A stretch of DNA of 17,739 nt from Thermoplasmata archaeon (GTDB taxonomy: Archaea; Thermoplasmatota; Thermoplasmata; UBA10834; DTMW01). The translations under genes and the position numbers were made by a program. The notes beneath the pieces were generated by a model, which worked only from the letters and a program-made list of their open reading frames with translations, ran no database searches and was not told the origin of the DNA. Positions 1 to 7,200 of this stretch are shown one piece after another. Location of the stretch: positions 1 through 17,739 of the forward strand of contig JAOUEZ010000011.1 in assembly GCA_029858465.1 (NCBI GenBank), in the 5' to 3' direction. Within the stretch, counting starts at the first letter, position 1. Each line of letters begins with the position of its first letter.

Positions 1-141
1 GCGCTCGAACTCATGATTGATAAACTGGATGATGACCCTGAGCAGTGCAGGAAAGACGCGATAACTAAGGATGCCGTGGAAAAAGTGGAGATAATAAGGA
101 TAGATGCTGAGGGATTCACGGGTAAGCAGAGCATCTATTGA
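1..141 (+). CDS. C-terminal end of an unidentified protein (5' end outside window)
   Basis: Frame 1 is open from the first base to a TGA at 139-141 and gives the last 46 residues of a protein. The tail is highly charged and probably helical (a run of acidic residues, then a segment ending EIIRIDAEGF). It ends just upstream of the acetyltransferase start, so the two genes may be cotranscribed. I do not recognise the family from this fragment; a proteasome-subunit tail was considered but the motifs do not match. Confidence that it is coding comes from the clean open frame, archaeal-like codon use and the close spacing to the next gene. Confidence 0.6.
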   Translation, partial: ALELMIDKLDDDPEQCRKDAITKDAVEKVEIIRIDAEGFTGKQSIY

Positions 142-152
142 GGCTCTGGGGG

Positions 153-590
153 ATGATGAGAATAACAATTAGAAGATTGACCTCTGAAGATTATGACGAA
201 ATTCTCTCCGTGTGGGAAAAGTCGGGTTTGCCGATCCGCAGAAATGGAAGGGACAGTCGCGGGCAGATAGCGGCTCAACTTAATTCTGGCAATGTGATCA
301 TCCTCGGCGAGGAGGCAGACGGCAGATTGGTCGGCATCATCATGATAACTCATGATGCCCGCAAGGGATGGTTGAACAGGCTCGCTGTTCTGCCCGAGCA
401 TCAAAAAGAAGGGGTCGCGACAAAGCTAATAGAAAAAGCGGAGGAAATATTGAAGGAAAAGGGCTTCGAGGTCTTTTGTGTACTCATAGAGGACGAAAAA
501 CTTGAAAGCAAGAGGCTTTTCGAGAAGCTTGGGTATAATGATGAGCAGGAGATACGATATTACACGAAGCGCCTGAGAAAAGAGGCTTGA
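153..590 (+). CDS. GNAT-family N-acetyltransferase
   Basis: The 145-residue product has the length and layout of a single-domain GNAT enzyme, which transfers an acetyl group from acetyl-CoA to an amine; the substrate cannot be read from the sequence. Motif A is clear around residues 74-95: strand NRLAVLPEHQ followed by the pyrophosphate-binding loop QKEGVA (Q/R-x-x-G-x-G/A form). The later segment ESKRLFEKLGY is the usual motif B region. ATGs at 153 and 156 both follow a GGGGG stretch; an in-frame TTG at 138 would overlap the upstream stop and is less likely. The gene is probably in one transcription unit with the gene before it. It could be a RimI-like protein acetyltransferase, but nothing decides that. 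Confidence 0.85.
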   Translation: MMRITIRRLTSEDYDEILSVWEKSGLPIRRNGRDSRGQIAAQLNSGNVIILGEEADGRLVGIIMITHDARKGWLNRLAVLPEHQKEGVATKLIEKAEEILKEKGFEVFCVLIEDEKLESKRLFEKLGYNDEQEIRYYTKRLRKEA

Positions 591-613
591 TTCTACTGCC
601 ACCAGCGATTTCT

Positions 614-620
614 TTTAATA
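614..620 (+). promoter_or_regulatory. TATA box of the thymidylate-kinase-like gene
   Basis: The sequence TTTTAATA is centred about 27 nt before the ATG at 644. That is the distance expected if transcription starts at or next to the start codon, so the mRNA may be leaderless. This spacing decides for the ATG at 644 over the two ATGs at 659 and 662 and the upstream alternative at 587. Confidence 0.5.
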
Positions 621-643
621 CAGACATTTTGCATGACATCTCA

Positions 644-1252
644 ATGAGTTCTTCATCGATGATGAAATTCATTGTCGTAGATGGTTTGGATGGATGCGGC
701 AAAGATACTCATGCATTTAGAATCAAATCTCTGATCGAAAGAAATGATGGAAGCGCAATAATCATTTCTCATCCTTCTAAAAGATTGCTTGGAAGAATAA
801 CAAAAAGAGCCTTGACAGAATCTGATAAAATCTCAAGGTTGATTGCAACTCTGTTCTACACTTCGGATGTAATATTATCTACACGCATGCTGAAAAGGGG
901 GAATAGAGAGACAATCATATTTGTCAGATATCTTCTCGGAACTGCTTATCTGCCAAAGGCTCTGGCACCTTACGGTTATAGATTTTTTAGAAAACTGTTG
1001 CCTTTTCCGGACATAGCCTTTTTCATCGATATAGAACCGGAAATCGCGCTGAGGCGAATAGAGGCTCGTGATCACAGGAGAGAAATGTTCGAAACACTCG
1101 AGAAATTGATGGATGTAAGAAAAGTGGCGAAATCGCTCATTTCCGATGAATGGGTAACAATCAATAATAGCATAGAAGGCGAAGAACCGTTCAATGAAGT
1201 CGAGAGAATCCTTCGCGAACGAGAATTGATCGGACATACGCTGAAATCCTAA
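644..1252 (+). CDS. Thymidylate-kinase-like P-loop nucleotide kinase
   Basis: The 202-residue protein has a P-loop, GLDGCGKDT, at residues 14-22, of the form used by dTMP kinases and relatives that phosphorylate nucleoside monophosphates with ATP. The hydrophobic strand FPDIAFFIDI (121-130) followed by the charged segment RDHRREMFE (142-150) matches the region leading into the lid. Length is normal for the family. Two departures are visible: the segment that normally carries the catalytic DR pair reads FVRYLLGTAYL (93-103), with Val in place of Asp, and no EPGGT-like TMP-binding motif follows the first strand (the equivalent stretch starts SHPSKRLLG). It may therefore act on another substrate. 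The gene converges on the polyprenol-kinase-like gene, with a short inverted repeat between them. Confidence 0.75.
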   Translation: MSSSSMMKFIVVDGLDGCGKDTHAFRIKSLIERNDGSAIIISHPSKRLLGRITKRALTESDKISRLIATLFYTSDVILSTRMLKRGNRETIIFVRYLLGTAYLPKALAPYGYRFFRKLLPFPDIAFFIDIEPEIALRRIEARDHRREMFETLEKLMDVRKVAKSLISDEWVTINNSIEGEEPFNEVERILRERELIGHTLKS

Positions 1253-1270
1253 TTCAATCGTATATTGAAT
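1252..1270. terminator. Inverted repeat between convergent genes, possible bidirectional terminator
   Basis: ATTCAAT (1252-1258) and ATTGAAT (1264-1270) form a perfect 7-bp stem with a 5-nt loop, exactly filling the 17-nt gap between the two facing stop codons. The position suggests a role in ending transcription from both sides, but archaeal terminators are usually simple T-runs, so this is tentative. Confidence 0.35.
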
Positions 1271-1962
1271 CAGACACCTAAAGTGTGAAGGAAGCCTGCG
1301 ACAACAAGAGGAATGACTAAATTATCAATTTTCCCGGGAGTTATCGCCTCGAGACAGGTTACGAAACCGCCAATCCCTACCGCAAATAGAGGCATCATCT
1401 CAGGAATTGTCCCGCCAGTATAACCGATCATATCGAAATAGAACCATCCGATGATAATAATTGAAATCGTGGTGGCGGCAAAGACCGCGATGCTGCCTTC
1501 GACCGTTCTATGAGGAACATATTCCAGCTTTCCGAATTTCCTGCCGATGAGATCCCCCATCCCATCCCCGAACGACATGCTTGCAATCGCAATCGACGCT
1601 GCGAAAAGATCGTTGAAGAGGAAATAGGCGATTATCGTCCAAGATATTGCGTACATGACTAATCCGTAGGGGTGTCCCCTGGAGGTGATATCCCCGACCG
1701 ATGATTCTCTAAGGCCCTTGATTGGAGAGGCGGGGGATGTGAAAAGCAGGATTGGAATGAACGGAAAAGCTGCAAGGCCCGCCATGACCCAGTCAGTGTC
1801 GAATAGCCACCAGAAGAAGACGATACCGCCGGTCAGTATATGCACAATCTTTCTAGAATTCTTGACATAATCGTGCATGATTCTGGCGAATAATATGACA
1901 AAAATCACGTAACCGTAGACGCCGATCAGTCCGTATATGTCTCCCTGTGTGAATATGTCCAC
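1270..1962 (-). CDS. CTP-dependent polyprenol/phytol kinase family membrane protein
   Basis: The 230-residue integral membrane protein belongs to the dolichol kinase / phytol kinase / CTP:diacylglycerol kinase family (SEC59, VTE5, DGK1 relatives), which phosphorylates lipid alcohols with CTP. The family signatures are RKIVHILTGG near residues 37-46, SFGDGMGDLIGRKFGK around 129-144, then HRTVEGSIAVF and the C-terminal LEAITPGKIDNLVIPL. Six or more hydrophobic segments are visible. In archaea such an enzyme could serve dolichol phosphate supply for protein glycosylation or isoprenoid salvage; the substrate is not decidable here. The start is a GTG with a TATA-like AAATATATT about 33 nt upstream. 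The next minus-strand gene upstream is the DUF5654-like gene. Confidence 0.8.
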   Translation of the reverse strand: MDIFTQGDIYGLIGVYGYVIFVILFARIMHDYVKNSRKIVHILTGGIVFFWWLFDTDWVMAGLAAFPFIPILLFTSPASPIKGLRESSVGDITSRGHPYGLVMYAISWTIIAYFLFNDLFAASIAIASMSFGDGMGDLIGRKFGKLEYVPHRTVEGSIAVFAATTISIIIIGWFYFDMIGYTGGTIPEMMPLFAVGIGGFVTCLEAITPGKIDNLVIPLVVAGFLHTLGV

Positions 1963-2068
1963 AGAGTCAGGTTATCGTCATTCCGGCAATATATTTTTCT
2001 CAATAAAAGAGAGACTCTAACAGAATCGAAGATTAGAAAAAATCTATAAGGGGTTTCAAAGAAGCGAT

Positions 2069-2356
2069 TTAAGCCTTTTTGGCTTCGGCTTCATCCTTTT
2101 TCTTTGCTTTAGCGAAAACTCTGGCTATCCAAATGGTCATAATTACCGCGATTATCGTAACGAATATCGCGTAGACCAACGGTCCTATAACACCATTTGT
2201 GTCAGGCGGGAAGTAGGTGGCGAAAATCGTTTGAATCGCGCTGTTCCAAGCCAAAGCTGCCACTAGACCGAATGCTGCGGTTATGAGCGCAGCTATTTTG
2301 TCCAGTATATCGACTTTTAGGCTCAAAATTTCACCTTTTGCCAGTATTAATCTCAT
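2069..2356 (-). CDS. DUF5654-like small membrane protein
   Basis: The 95-residue product has two hydrophobic segments (about 20-45 and 58-82) and a lysine/alanine-rich charged tail. The first segment, with AAFGLVAALAWNSAIQ, resembles the DUF5654 family of small archaeal membrane proteins, whose function is unknown. It is divergent from the winged-helix regulator with 82 bp between the start codons. A TATA-like AATAAAGG lies about 23 nt before the ATG, compatible with a short or absent leader. The family assignment is from memory of the motif and is moderately sure; a membrane location is well supported. Confidence 0.65.
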   Translation of the reverse strand: MRLILAKGEILSLKVDILDKIAALITAAFGLVAALAWNSAIQTIFATYFPPDTNGVIGPLVYAIFVTIIAVIMTIWIARVFAKAKKKDEAEAKKA

Positions 2357-2360
2357 AAAT

Positions 2361-2406
2361 AATAATGATAACCTTTATTCGAAGGCTTCTAGAAAATAAT
2401 ATCATT
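2361..2406. promoter_or_regulatory. Divergent promoter region with inverted repeats
   Basis: Between the two divergent genes, AATGATA (2364-2370) and TATCATT (2400-2406) form an inverted pair flanking a small palindrome GAAGGCTTC (2381-2389). These symmetric elements lie among AT-rich, TATA-like stretches and could bind the neighbouring winged-helix protein. This rests on symmetry and position only. Confidence 0.3.
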
Positions 2407-2438
2407 GAACGAGTTTGTATCAGGTCAAAGGTTTGGCA

Positions 2439-2909
2439 ATGTCTGCTCAGTCTCCAAAGGAAACCGAGGATGTCGCTAAGAAGCTCGCCGAGCTTGAAGA
2501 AGTTGTCGCCAAAATCAAGGGCGGCTATGGCGAAGTCGGCCAGTATATGGAGATGTTGAGAGAAATCTCGATCAGGTATTTCCGCATAATGGAGTTATAC
2601 GCGAAACATGGCAGCATCTCGGTAGAAATGGCTGTCCCTGAGATCAAAGACCCTATCTCCAAGGAGATCATCAAAATATTGCTTGACAAATCGGAAAAGG
2701 AGAATAAAGTATTGAATTTGTCCGATATCACAAGAGAATTGAAGCTGAGGAGGGGAACCGCCTCAAGAAGAATTGTGCGAGAGAAGGTCAATGAGCTCGT
2801 AAAGATCGGAGTTGTCAGGAAAATGGAATCAGGGAAACAGTCTTCATACACGATATCCGAGGATCTGATCAATCGCTGGTATTCTCTCCTGGGTTTAAGA
2901 AAAAAGTAG
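2439..2909 (+). CDS. Winged-helix DNA-binding transcriptional regulator
   Basis: The 156-residue protein has a long charged helical N-terminal half, probably a coiled coil or dimerisation segment (about 10-60). A winged-helix-like C-terminal half follows: helix DPISKEIIKILLDKSEKE, NLSDITRELKLRRGTASRRIVREKVNELVKIGVV as the HTH, then a wing, RKMESGKQSSYTIS. I chose the ATG at 2439; an in-frame TTG at 2415 would add eight residues without obvious support. The gene lies directly upstream of a cluster of GGTCACA half-sites and the operon of two small proteins and an MFS transporter, so it is the obvious candidate for the protein bound there. The ligand or signal is unknown. Confidence 0.75.
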   Translation: MSAQSPKETEDVAKKLAELEEVVAKIKGGYGEVGQYMEMLREISIRYFRIMELYAKHGSISVEMAVPEIKDPISKEIIKILLDKSEKENKVLNLSDITRELKLRRGTASRRIVREKVNELVKIGVVRKMESGKQSSYTISEDLINRWYSLLGLRKK

Positions 2910-2918
2910 ATTTCGAAT

Positions 2919-2964
2919 GGTCACAGATGGTCACAAGTGACCACTTTTTAATTATTCTGTGACC
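2919..2964. promoter_or_regulatory. Clustered GGTCACA operator sites around a TATA box
   Basis: Four half-sites are visible: GGTCACA at 2919 and again at 2929 on the plus strand, TGACC at 2938-2942 and TGTGACC at 2958-2964 on the minus strand. The inner pair makes TGGTCA-CAAG-TGACCA. An AT-rich TATA candidate (2945-2956) sits between the last two sites, so a bound protein would cover the promoter of the downstream operon. The half-sites start 10 bp apart and then about two turns apart, so several would face one side of the helix. This is the strongest cis-regulatory signal in the window. Confidence 0.7.
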
Positions 2965-3010
2965 AAGCATATTCCTCAAACACAGAAATCCGAAAGGAAG
3001 GTGATGAAAA

Positions 3011-3298
3011 ATGTCAGATGAAAAGATGCCCGACGCAGAGGAGTTGAAGAATATCTTGAACACCGTATCGACAGAGATACCTAAGTTGCTAGAGGCGATA
3101 GGCAAAGTACTTTACAACCCTGAGAACGCGGATCAACTCGGCAAGGCGGTAGCCCAATTCTACAAGGGGCTTCTCGATGCGGGAATGACCAAGGAACAGG
3201 CGTATGAGCTGACGAGACAGTACATGTCCAGTTTCAGCCTTGGCGGCATGATATCTTCGGCAATCTCCGCGGGAAAAAATCAGGAAAAGCATGACTGA
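3011..3298 (+). CDS. Small helical protein of unknown function, first gene of the MFS operon
   Basis: The 95-residue product has no transmembrane segment and looks helical and acidic at the N-terminus. I do not recognise a named family. Its start is well supported by a purine-rich Shine-Dalgarno stretch, GGAAGGTGAT, a few bases upstream. The segment FYKGLLDAGMTKEQAYELTRQY (22 residues, around positions 54-75) lines up with a similar block in the next protein, so the two look like distant paralogues. It is 23 nt upstream of that gene and follows the operator cluster, and is probably cotranscribed with the MFS transporter. Confidence 0.7.
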   Translation: MSDEKMPDAEELKNILNTVSTEIPKLLEAIGKVLYNPENADQLGKAVAQFYKGLLDAGMTKEQAYELTRQYMSSFSLGGMISSAISAGKNQEKHD

Positions 3299-3321
3299 AA
3301 CATAATTCTGGGGTAATGACA

Positions 3322-3573
3322 ATGGACGCCAAAGAAAAAGAAGAGATCCTGAGGATAGCCCCCGTCATGATCCTCAGCATACCCAGAATGTCCTTCGGGC
3401 TTGTCGGTGCCTATTTGCGGTTCAAGCAGACCTCTAAGAGGGCGGTGCGAAAATTCAGACGCGGACTTGCAGATTCGGGGATAGACCCGAACGTTGCCGA
3501 ACTGCTGGCACAAGAATATGCTGAGAACGCCAGAGTGCTTTCAAGAGCGGGAGAACTATTCTTCAACAGATGA
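3322..3573 (+). CDS. Small basic helical protein, distant paralogue of the preceding gene
   Basis: The product has 83 residues from the ATG at 3322 (85 if the ATG at 3316 is used; the GGGG at 3310-3313 is better spaced for 3322). An N-terminal hydrophobic stretch (IAPVMILSIPRMSFGLVGAYL) is followed by a very basic segment and then FRRGLADSGID...AELLAQEYAEN, which parallels the block F-x-x-GL-x-D-x-G in the previous protein. No named family is recognised. It sits between the first small protein and the MFS transporter, and a stem-loop overlaps its stop codon. The hydrophobic start suggests membrane association, possibly as a helper of the transporter, but that is inference. Confidence 0.65.
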   Translation: MDAKEKEEILRIAPVMILSIPRMSFGLVGAYLRFKQTSKRAVRKFRRGLADSGIDPNVAELLAQEYAENARVLSRAGELFFNR

Positions 3574-3600
3574 TATTGTCGCTGCAGAGATAATATCATC
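3569..3600 (+). terminator. 9-bp stem-loop between small-protein gene and MFS gene
   Basis: GATGATATT (3569-3577) pairs perfectly with AATATCATC (3592-3600) across a 14-nt loop. The left arm overlaps the stop codon of the upstream gene and the right arm ends 24 nt before the MFS start. It could act as a partial terminator, an mRNA processing site or a stability element that sets the ratio of small proteins to transporter. No T-run follows. Confidence 0.4.
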
Positions 3601-3624
3601 CCAGAGTCTTCAGGTGCCAGCAAT

Positions 3625-4884
3625 ATGCCATTTGGACTGAGAATGGGAAAGTATCAATTCGACCGGCAAGTCTGGACGATCTTCACAGCCGCAGTGATAT
3701 CCTCCTTCGGCTTCGGAGTGGTCTTCCCGTTCTTAGCAATCTATCTTGCTGCGGAGATGCAGCTCGGGGAGACACTGACCGGCATCATCATGATGAGCTA
3801 CATGGTGACAGGGACATTTTTCGGCATCGTGGCAGGTGCCTGGGCCGACAAGTTCGGAAGAAAGAAGATAATGATCATCAGCCTGGCTGGAGAGGCTTTG
3901 CTCATCTCATTGTGGGCAGCAATGTCGAATTTTTGGGGATTCATAGCGATTGCTCTAACAGAGGGAGCTGTCGGGATGATGTACATGCCTGCAGCCAACG
4001 CGATGATGGCGGATTTGGTCCCCCAGAACAAGCGACCGCAGGCTTATAGTCTCATTAGAATCGCATTCAACTTAGGCACGGTGATTGGCCCACTGATAGG
4101 CAGCGTGCTCATAATCGGACTCGGTTTCAGGATGATGTTCGTAATATCCGGGGTGGTTGTCGCATGCGCTGCAGTCCTGATATTGTTCAGGACCAGAGAG
4201 ACTCTCGGAGTGAAAATCACAGAGAAATTCTCATACAGCGACATGAAGAAAGTCGTTCATGACAGGCCGTTCCTCACGCTCTGCATATTGATAGGCCTGA
4301 CATTCTTCGCGTTCGCGCAATTCTTCACGACTCTGCCCGTCTACGCATACACTCAGATGGGGGTGACAGAGAGCATGTTCGCGATGCTGTTCGCCATCAA
4401 TGCGGGCATGGTCGTCGTCCTGCAAATCCCTGCGACAGGGCAGGCGATAAAGTTGCGTCGGACAACAGCATTGACGATAGGCCAAGGAATAATATGTCTG
4501 GCCATGTTCATGATCTTCTTCGCGCCGGATTATTCATGGCTGATCGCAGCAACTGTGGTCCTTACGATCGGTGAGCTATTCCATGCGGCAATATACGGAG
4601 CGGTCATCGCAGATCTCGCACCGGTCAATCTGAGAGGGACGTATATGGGTTTCTCAGGCGTCATCCTCGGAATGGGAGAAGGATTGGGGATGCTTGTAGG
4701 GATGTCGTTGATGGACATACTGCCTGTACCTAACCTGACATGGGTTGTGATAGGCGCAATATGCGTGCCGGCGACGATAGGATATCTCTACCTCAGACGA
4801 CTGATACCTGAATCCGTCGACCGCGGATCCTCACGGCTCGCATTGGACGACTCCGAGATCAGCGCTCAAGCTGACGCAAAATAA
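3625..4884 (+). CDS. MFS transporter, probable drug or metabolite exporter
   Basis: The 419-residue protein has about twelve hydrophobic segments and the MFS loop 2-3 signature GAWADKFGRKK at residues 71-81, matching the G-x-x-x-D-x-x-G-R-K/R motif. The segment from about residue 145, LIRIAFNLGTVIGPLIGSVLI, resembles motif C (G-x-x-x-G-P-x-x-G), typical of proton-coupled antiporters that export drugs. Length is normal for a 12-TM member. The substrate is unknown. It is the last gene of a group controlled by the GGTCACA operator cluster and follows two small proteins. An A/T-rich stretch immediately after the stop (4885-4905) may serve as a terminator. Confidence 0.85.
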   Translation: MPFGLRMGKYQFDRQVWTIFTAAVISSFGFGVVFPFLAIYLAAEMQLGETLTGIIMMSYMVTGTFFGIVAGAWADKFGRKKIMIISLAGEALLISLWAAMSNFWGFIAIALTEGAVGMMYMPAANAMMADLVPQNKRPQAYSLIRIAFNLGTVIGPLIGSVLIIGLGFRMMFVISGVVVACAAVLILFRTRETLGVKITEKFSYSDMKKVVHDRPFLTLCILIGLTFFAFAQFFTTLPVYAYTQMGVTESMFAMLFAINAGMVVVLQIPATGQAIKLRRTTALTIGQGIICLAMFMIFFAPDYSWLIAATVVLTIGELFHAAIYGAVIADLAPVNLRGTYMGFSGVILGMGEGLGMLVGMSLMDILPVPNLTWVVIGAICVPATIGYLYLRRLIPESVDRGSSRLALDDSEISAQADAK

Positions 4885-4935
4885 AAAAATTAAAAAAACT
4901 TAATTCGTTTTCTATAGTTACTGAAAACAGACGCT

Positions 4936-5115
4936 TCAGAACCTGTTTCTTCGTGGGGGCCTGTGCTTCTCATAGCACTGGCGGCAGTAGACTGGTCTCC
5001 CATCGGCAGGCTTGAAGGGGACCTCGGCCTCGGCTCCACAGTCAGAGCACGTTATCTTGTGCATCTCCCGTGGCGAGTCATATCTACGACCACCCCTATA
5101 GGGTTGGTCATTCAT
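4936..5115 (-). CDS. Small CxxC-x17-CxxC zinc-binding protein
   Basis: This 59-codon minus-strand gene encodes a protein with C23-x2-C26, then exactly 17 residues, then C44-x2-C47. The core CSDCGAEAEVPFKP followed by PVYCRQCY is the hallmark of the CxxC-x17-CxxC family of small zinc-finger proteins found in many bacteria and archaea. The tail is rich in Arg and Pro, consistent with nucleic-acid contact. The function of the family is not established. An AT-rich TATA candidate (AAATAAATAG) lies about 24 nt before the ATG, and a purine-rich stretch about 12 nt before it could act as a Shine-Dalgarno. It converges with the MFS gene. Confidence 0.8.
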   Translation of the reverse strand: MNDQPYRGGRRYDSPREMHKITCSDCGAEAEVPFKPADGRPVYCRQCYEKHRPPRRNRF

Positions 5116-5223
5116 TTTCTTCTTATCTCCTATTTATTTACGAAAACCCTCTCGGATAATCGCCAATTCGACTACACATCTTCATGTATTTATGAGTATC
5201 CCTGGGTCGAAAAAGATAGTGGG

Positions 5224-6273
5224 CTACTTCTGCGGCTCAATTATGACCTTGAGTGAATCGCCGCCCTGAGCCACAAGCTGAAAGCCTTTCTGAGTTTCCG
5301 CAAGAGGCAATCTATGCGTTATCATGTCTTCGACAATGATTTTTCGAGATGCTATTATTTCGAGAGCTTCCTTTAAATCGCGAGGAGCACCCGCATATGA
5401 TGTCATCAATTTGACCTCATTCCTCCATAGATCGTTCACATTAAGGTAGACAGGCTCATCGGGCTTGGGACAGGCAAAGAACATCACGGTTCCTCCTCTA
5501 TCAACGGACCTTATTCCCTGATCAAAGGCAGGAAGGGCTCCCGTACAGATGATGACATGGTCCGCCCCCTCAGAGCCGAGCAGGTCCCTCGTTTTTCTTG
5601 GTATGTCCTCGAGGGCGTCAAGAACGATGTCGGCACCGAACTTCAATGCGAACTCCCTTCGCTTGTCCGAAATATCAGTTACAATAATTTTACTAGCACC
5701 CAGCATTTTTGCCATTTTTAGATTAAGGATGCCTGCGATTCCCGCCCCGAGAATTAGCACCGTTTGACCAGCTCTCAATGATGAATTGCGCATGCTTCTG
5801 ACCACACAGGCAAGCGGCTCCACGAACGATCCCTGCTCATAGGTCACATTGTCGGGCAGCAGGAATGTGCCGTGCGCAAGATTTATTGCGGGAATCCTGA
5901 CGAACTCCGAGAAGCCGCCGGGATAGAAATTGGTCGTCCTCAACATCTGGCAGACGGAATGATGGTCGGTCATGCAATATTTACAGGTGTTGCAAGGCAC
6001 ATGGTGCGTGACGACGACTCTGTCACCGACTTTCCAATCCTTGACTTCCTTGCCGACCTCGACTATGTCCCCGGCTATCTCATGACCGAGAACCAACGGG
6101 GCCTTCTTGATCCGATACCATTCCATGACATCGCTGCCACATATTCCGGACGCCATGACCTTGACGAGAATCTCTCCAAGACCAATCTCGGGCTTGGGCA
6201 TCTCTTCCAGACGGACGTCACTGTTGCGGTAATACATCGCAACGCGCAAGGAGACCACAGCTCCGGGATTCAC
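5224..6273 (-). CDS. Zinc-dependent medium-chain alcohol/polyol dehydrogenase
   Basis: The 349-residue protein is a complete medium-chain dehydrogenase of the sorbitol/threonine dehydrogenase branch, oxidising a secondary alcohol with a nicotinamide cofactor. Catalytic zinc residues are C45 (in GICGSD), H64-E65 (GHE) and probably E152 (VEPLAC). The structural zinc lobe is intact with C94, C97, C100 and C108. The Rossmann motif GAGIAG (176-181) and D200 after the second strand favour NAD over NADP. The GTG start overlaps the aldolase stop by 4 nt (GTGA), so the two are translationally coupled. Homologues often begin at a position matching the TTG codon at 6249, giving a protein eight residues shorter. 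The partner aldolase suggests a carbohydrate or 2-deoxy-sugar-like substrate. Confidence 0.85.
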   Translation of the reverse strand: MNPGAVVSLRVAMYYRNSDVRLEEMPKPEIGLGEILVKVMASGICGSDVMEWYRIKKAPLVLGHEIAGDIVEVGKEVKDWKVGDRVVVTHHVPCNTCKYCMTDHHSVCQMLRTTNFYPGGFSEFVRIPAINLAHGTFLLPDNVTYEQGSFVEPLACVVRSMRNSSLRAGQTVLILGAGIAGILNLKMAKMLGASKIIVTDISDKRREFALKFGADIVLDALEDIPRKTRDLLGSEGADHVIICTGALPAFDQGIRSVDRGGTVMFFACPKPDEPVYLNVNDLWRNEVKLMTSYAGAPRDLKEALEIIASRKIIVEDMITHRLPLAETQKGFQLVAQGGDSLKVIIEPQK

Positions 6274-7076
6274 TTCCTCTTTTTCCTTCGCGGCTTGGCA
6301 TTCTCCTCATAGACTCCCCAGGCTTCCTTGGTATTAACGTCATTATGCACAATCGCCCGCACAGCCTTGATCATTGCTATAGGGTTGTCCGACTGCCAAA
6401 TATTTCTGCCCATATCGACGCCTATCGCTCCTGCTTGCATGGAATCGGCAGTCAATTCCAAAGCTTTCTTCTCCGGTATCTTCGGCCCTCCAGCGACGAC
6501 TATCGGTGAAGGACAGCTCTCGACGACTTTTTCGAAATCATCGCAATAATAAGTCTTCACGATATGCGCGCCGATCTCCGCGGCGATTCTGCAGCAGAGG
6601 CTGAGATATCTTGCATCCCTCTTGCCCAGCTCCTTGCCGACAGCCGTGACCGCGACTACAGGCATTCCTTTTTCCTCCCCTTCGTCCACAAGCTTCGCGA
6701 GGTTTAGAAGCGTCTGATGCTCGTGAGAAGTGCCGACGAATATTGAAAGAGCCACGCCGCAGGCGTTCAAACGGAGAGCATCATCCACCGTGGTGATCAG
6801 CCCCTCATTCGAGAGGTCAGGGCCAACGATGCTGGTTCCTCCGGAGACGCGAAGCACTACCGGGACATCCGTCGCCGCATCAATGCATTTCCTGAGCACT
6901 CCTCTCGTAAGCATGACGGTATCTGCGTACGGAACAAGTGGCATAATGGTCTCTTTTGGTTTCTCCAACCGCGAGGTCGGTCCGAGGAAATATCCGTGAT
7001 CGACCGCGAGCATAACCGTATGTCCTGTCCTCGGCCTGACAAATCTTGAAAGACGATTCTGCAAACCCCAGCTCAT
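6270..7076 (-). CDS. DhnA/LsrF-type class I aldolase
   Basis: The product of 268 residues belongs to the DeoC/FbaB class I aldolase superfamily (COG1830). The block HIVKTYYCDDFEKVV carries the likely Schiff-base lysine (K174), followed by PIVVAGGPK and GAIGVDMGRNIWQ, the phosphate-binding end of the barrel. The N-terminal MLAVDHGYFLGP is also typical. The wording of these motifs is closest to LsrF-like proteins (3-hydroxy-5-phosphonooxypentane-2,4-dione thiolase), but archaeal relatives include fructose-bisphosphate aldolase and the aminodideoxyheptulosonate synthase of aromatic amino acid synthesis, so the substrate is open. I chose the ATG at 7076 because GGAGTGAT lies just upstream; a TTG at 7082 is possible. 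It forms a coupled pair with the dehydrogenase. Confidence 0.8.
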   Translation of the reverse strand: MSWGLQNRLSRFVRPRTGHTVMLAVDHGYFLGPTSRLEKPKETIMPLVPYADTVMLTRGVLRKCIDAATDVPVVLRVSGGTSIVGPDLSNEGLITTVDDALRLNACGVALSIFVGTSHEHQTLLNLAKLVDEGEEKGMPVVAVTAVGKELGKRDARYLSLCCRIAAEIGAHIVKTYYCDDFEKVVESCPSPIVVAGGPKIPEKKALELTADSMQAGAIGVDMGRNIWQSDNPIAMIKAVRAIVHNDVNTKEAWGVYEENAKPRRKKRK

Positions 7077-7115
7077 TTCCAATCACTCCGATTCCTAATC
7101 TGTAGATATCCGATC

Positions 7116-7134
7116 ATACGCCGATCAGGCGCAT
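7116..7134 (-). other. Hairpin in the probable 5' leader of the aldolase operon
   Basis: ATACGCC (7116-7122) pairs with GGCGCAT (7128-7134) around a 5-nt loop, with one G-U pair in the minus-strand RNA. A TATA candidate (minus strand AATTAATAAATA, about 7165-7176) would place the transcript start near 7143, leaving a leader of about 65 nt that contains this hairpin. That is long for this window, where several genes have short or no leaders, so a leader-borne control is conceivable. Confidence 0.3.
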
Positions 7135-7200
7135 TCGGGTCATTCACTCGATAGAACAGGAGGATATTTATTAATTCGCAACTGCGCTGGACAGGAAATC

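Noticed and set aside
1..141. Proteasome subunit C-terminus
   Set aside because: The tail vaguely recalls Ntn-hydrolase subunit ends, but no motif could be matched, so it is left unnamed.
5123..5132. The 10-mer AGGAGATAAG near the start of the CxxC-x17-CxxC gene as another island repeat
   Set aside because: It is in the opposite orientation relative to its gene and the match ends after ten bases, without the T/A-run half of the repeat; probably chance plus a Shine-Dalgarno.
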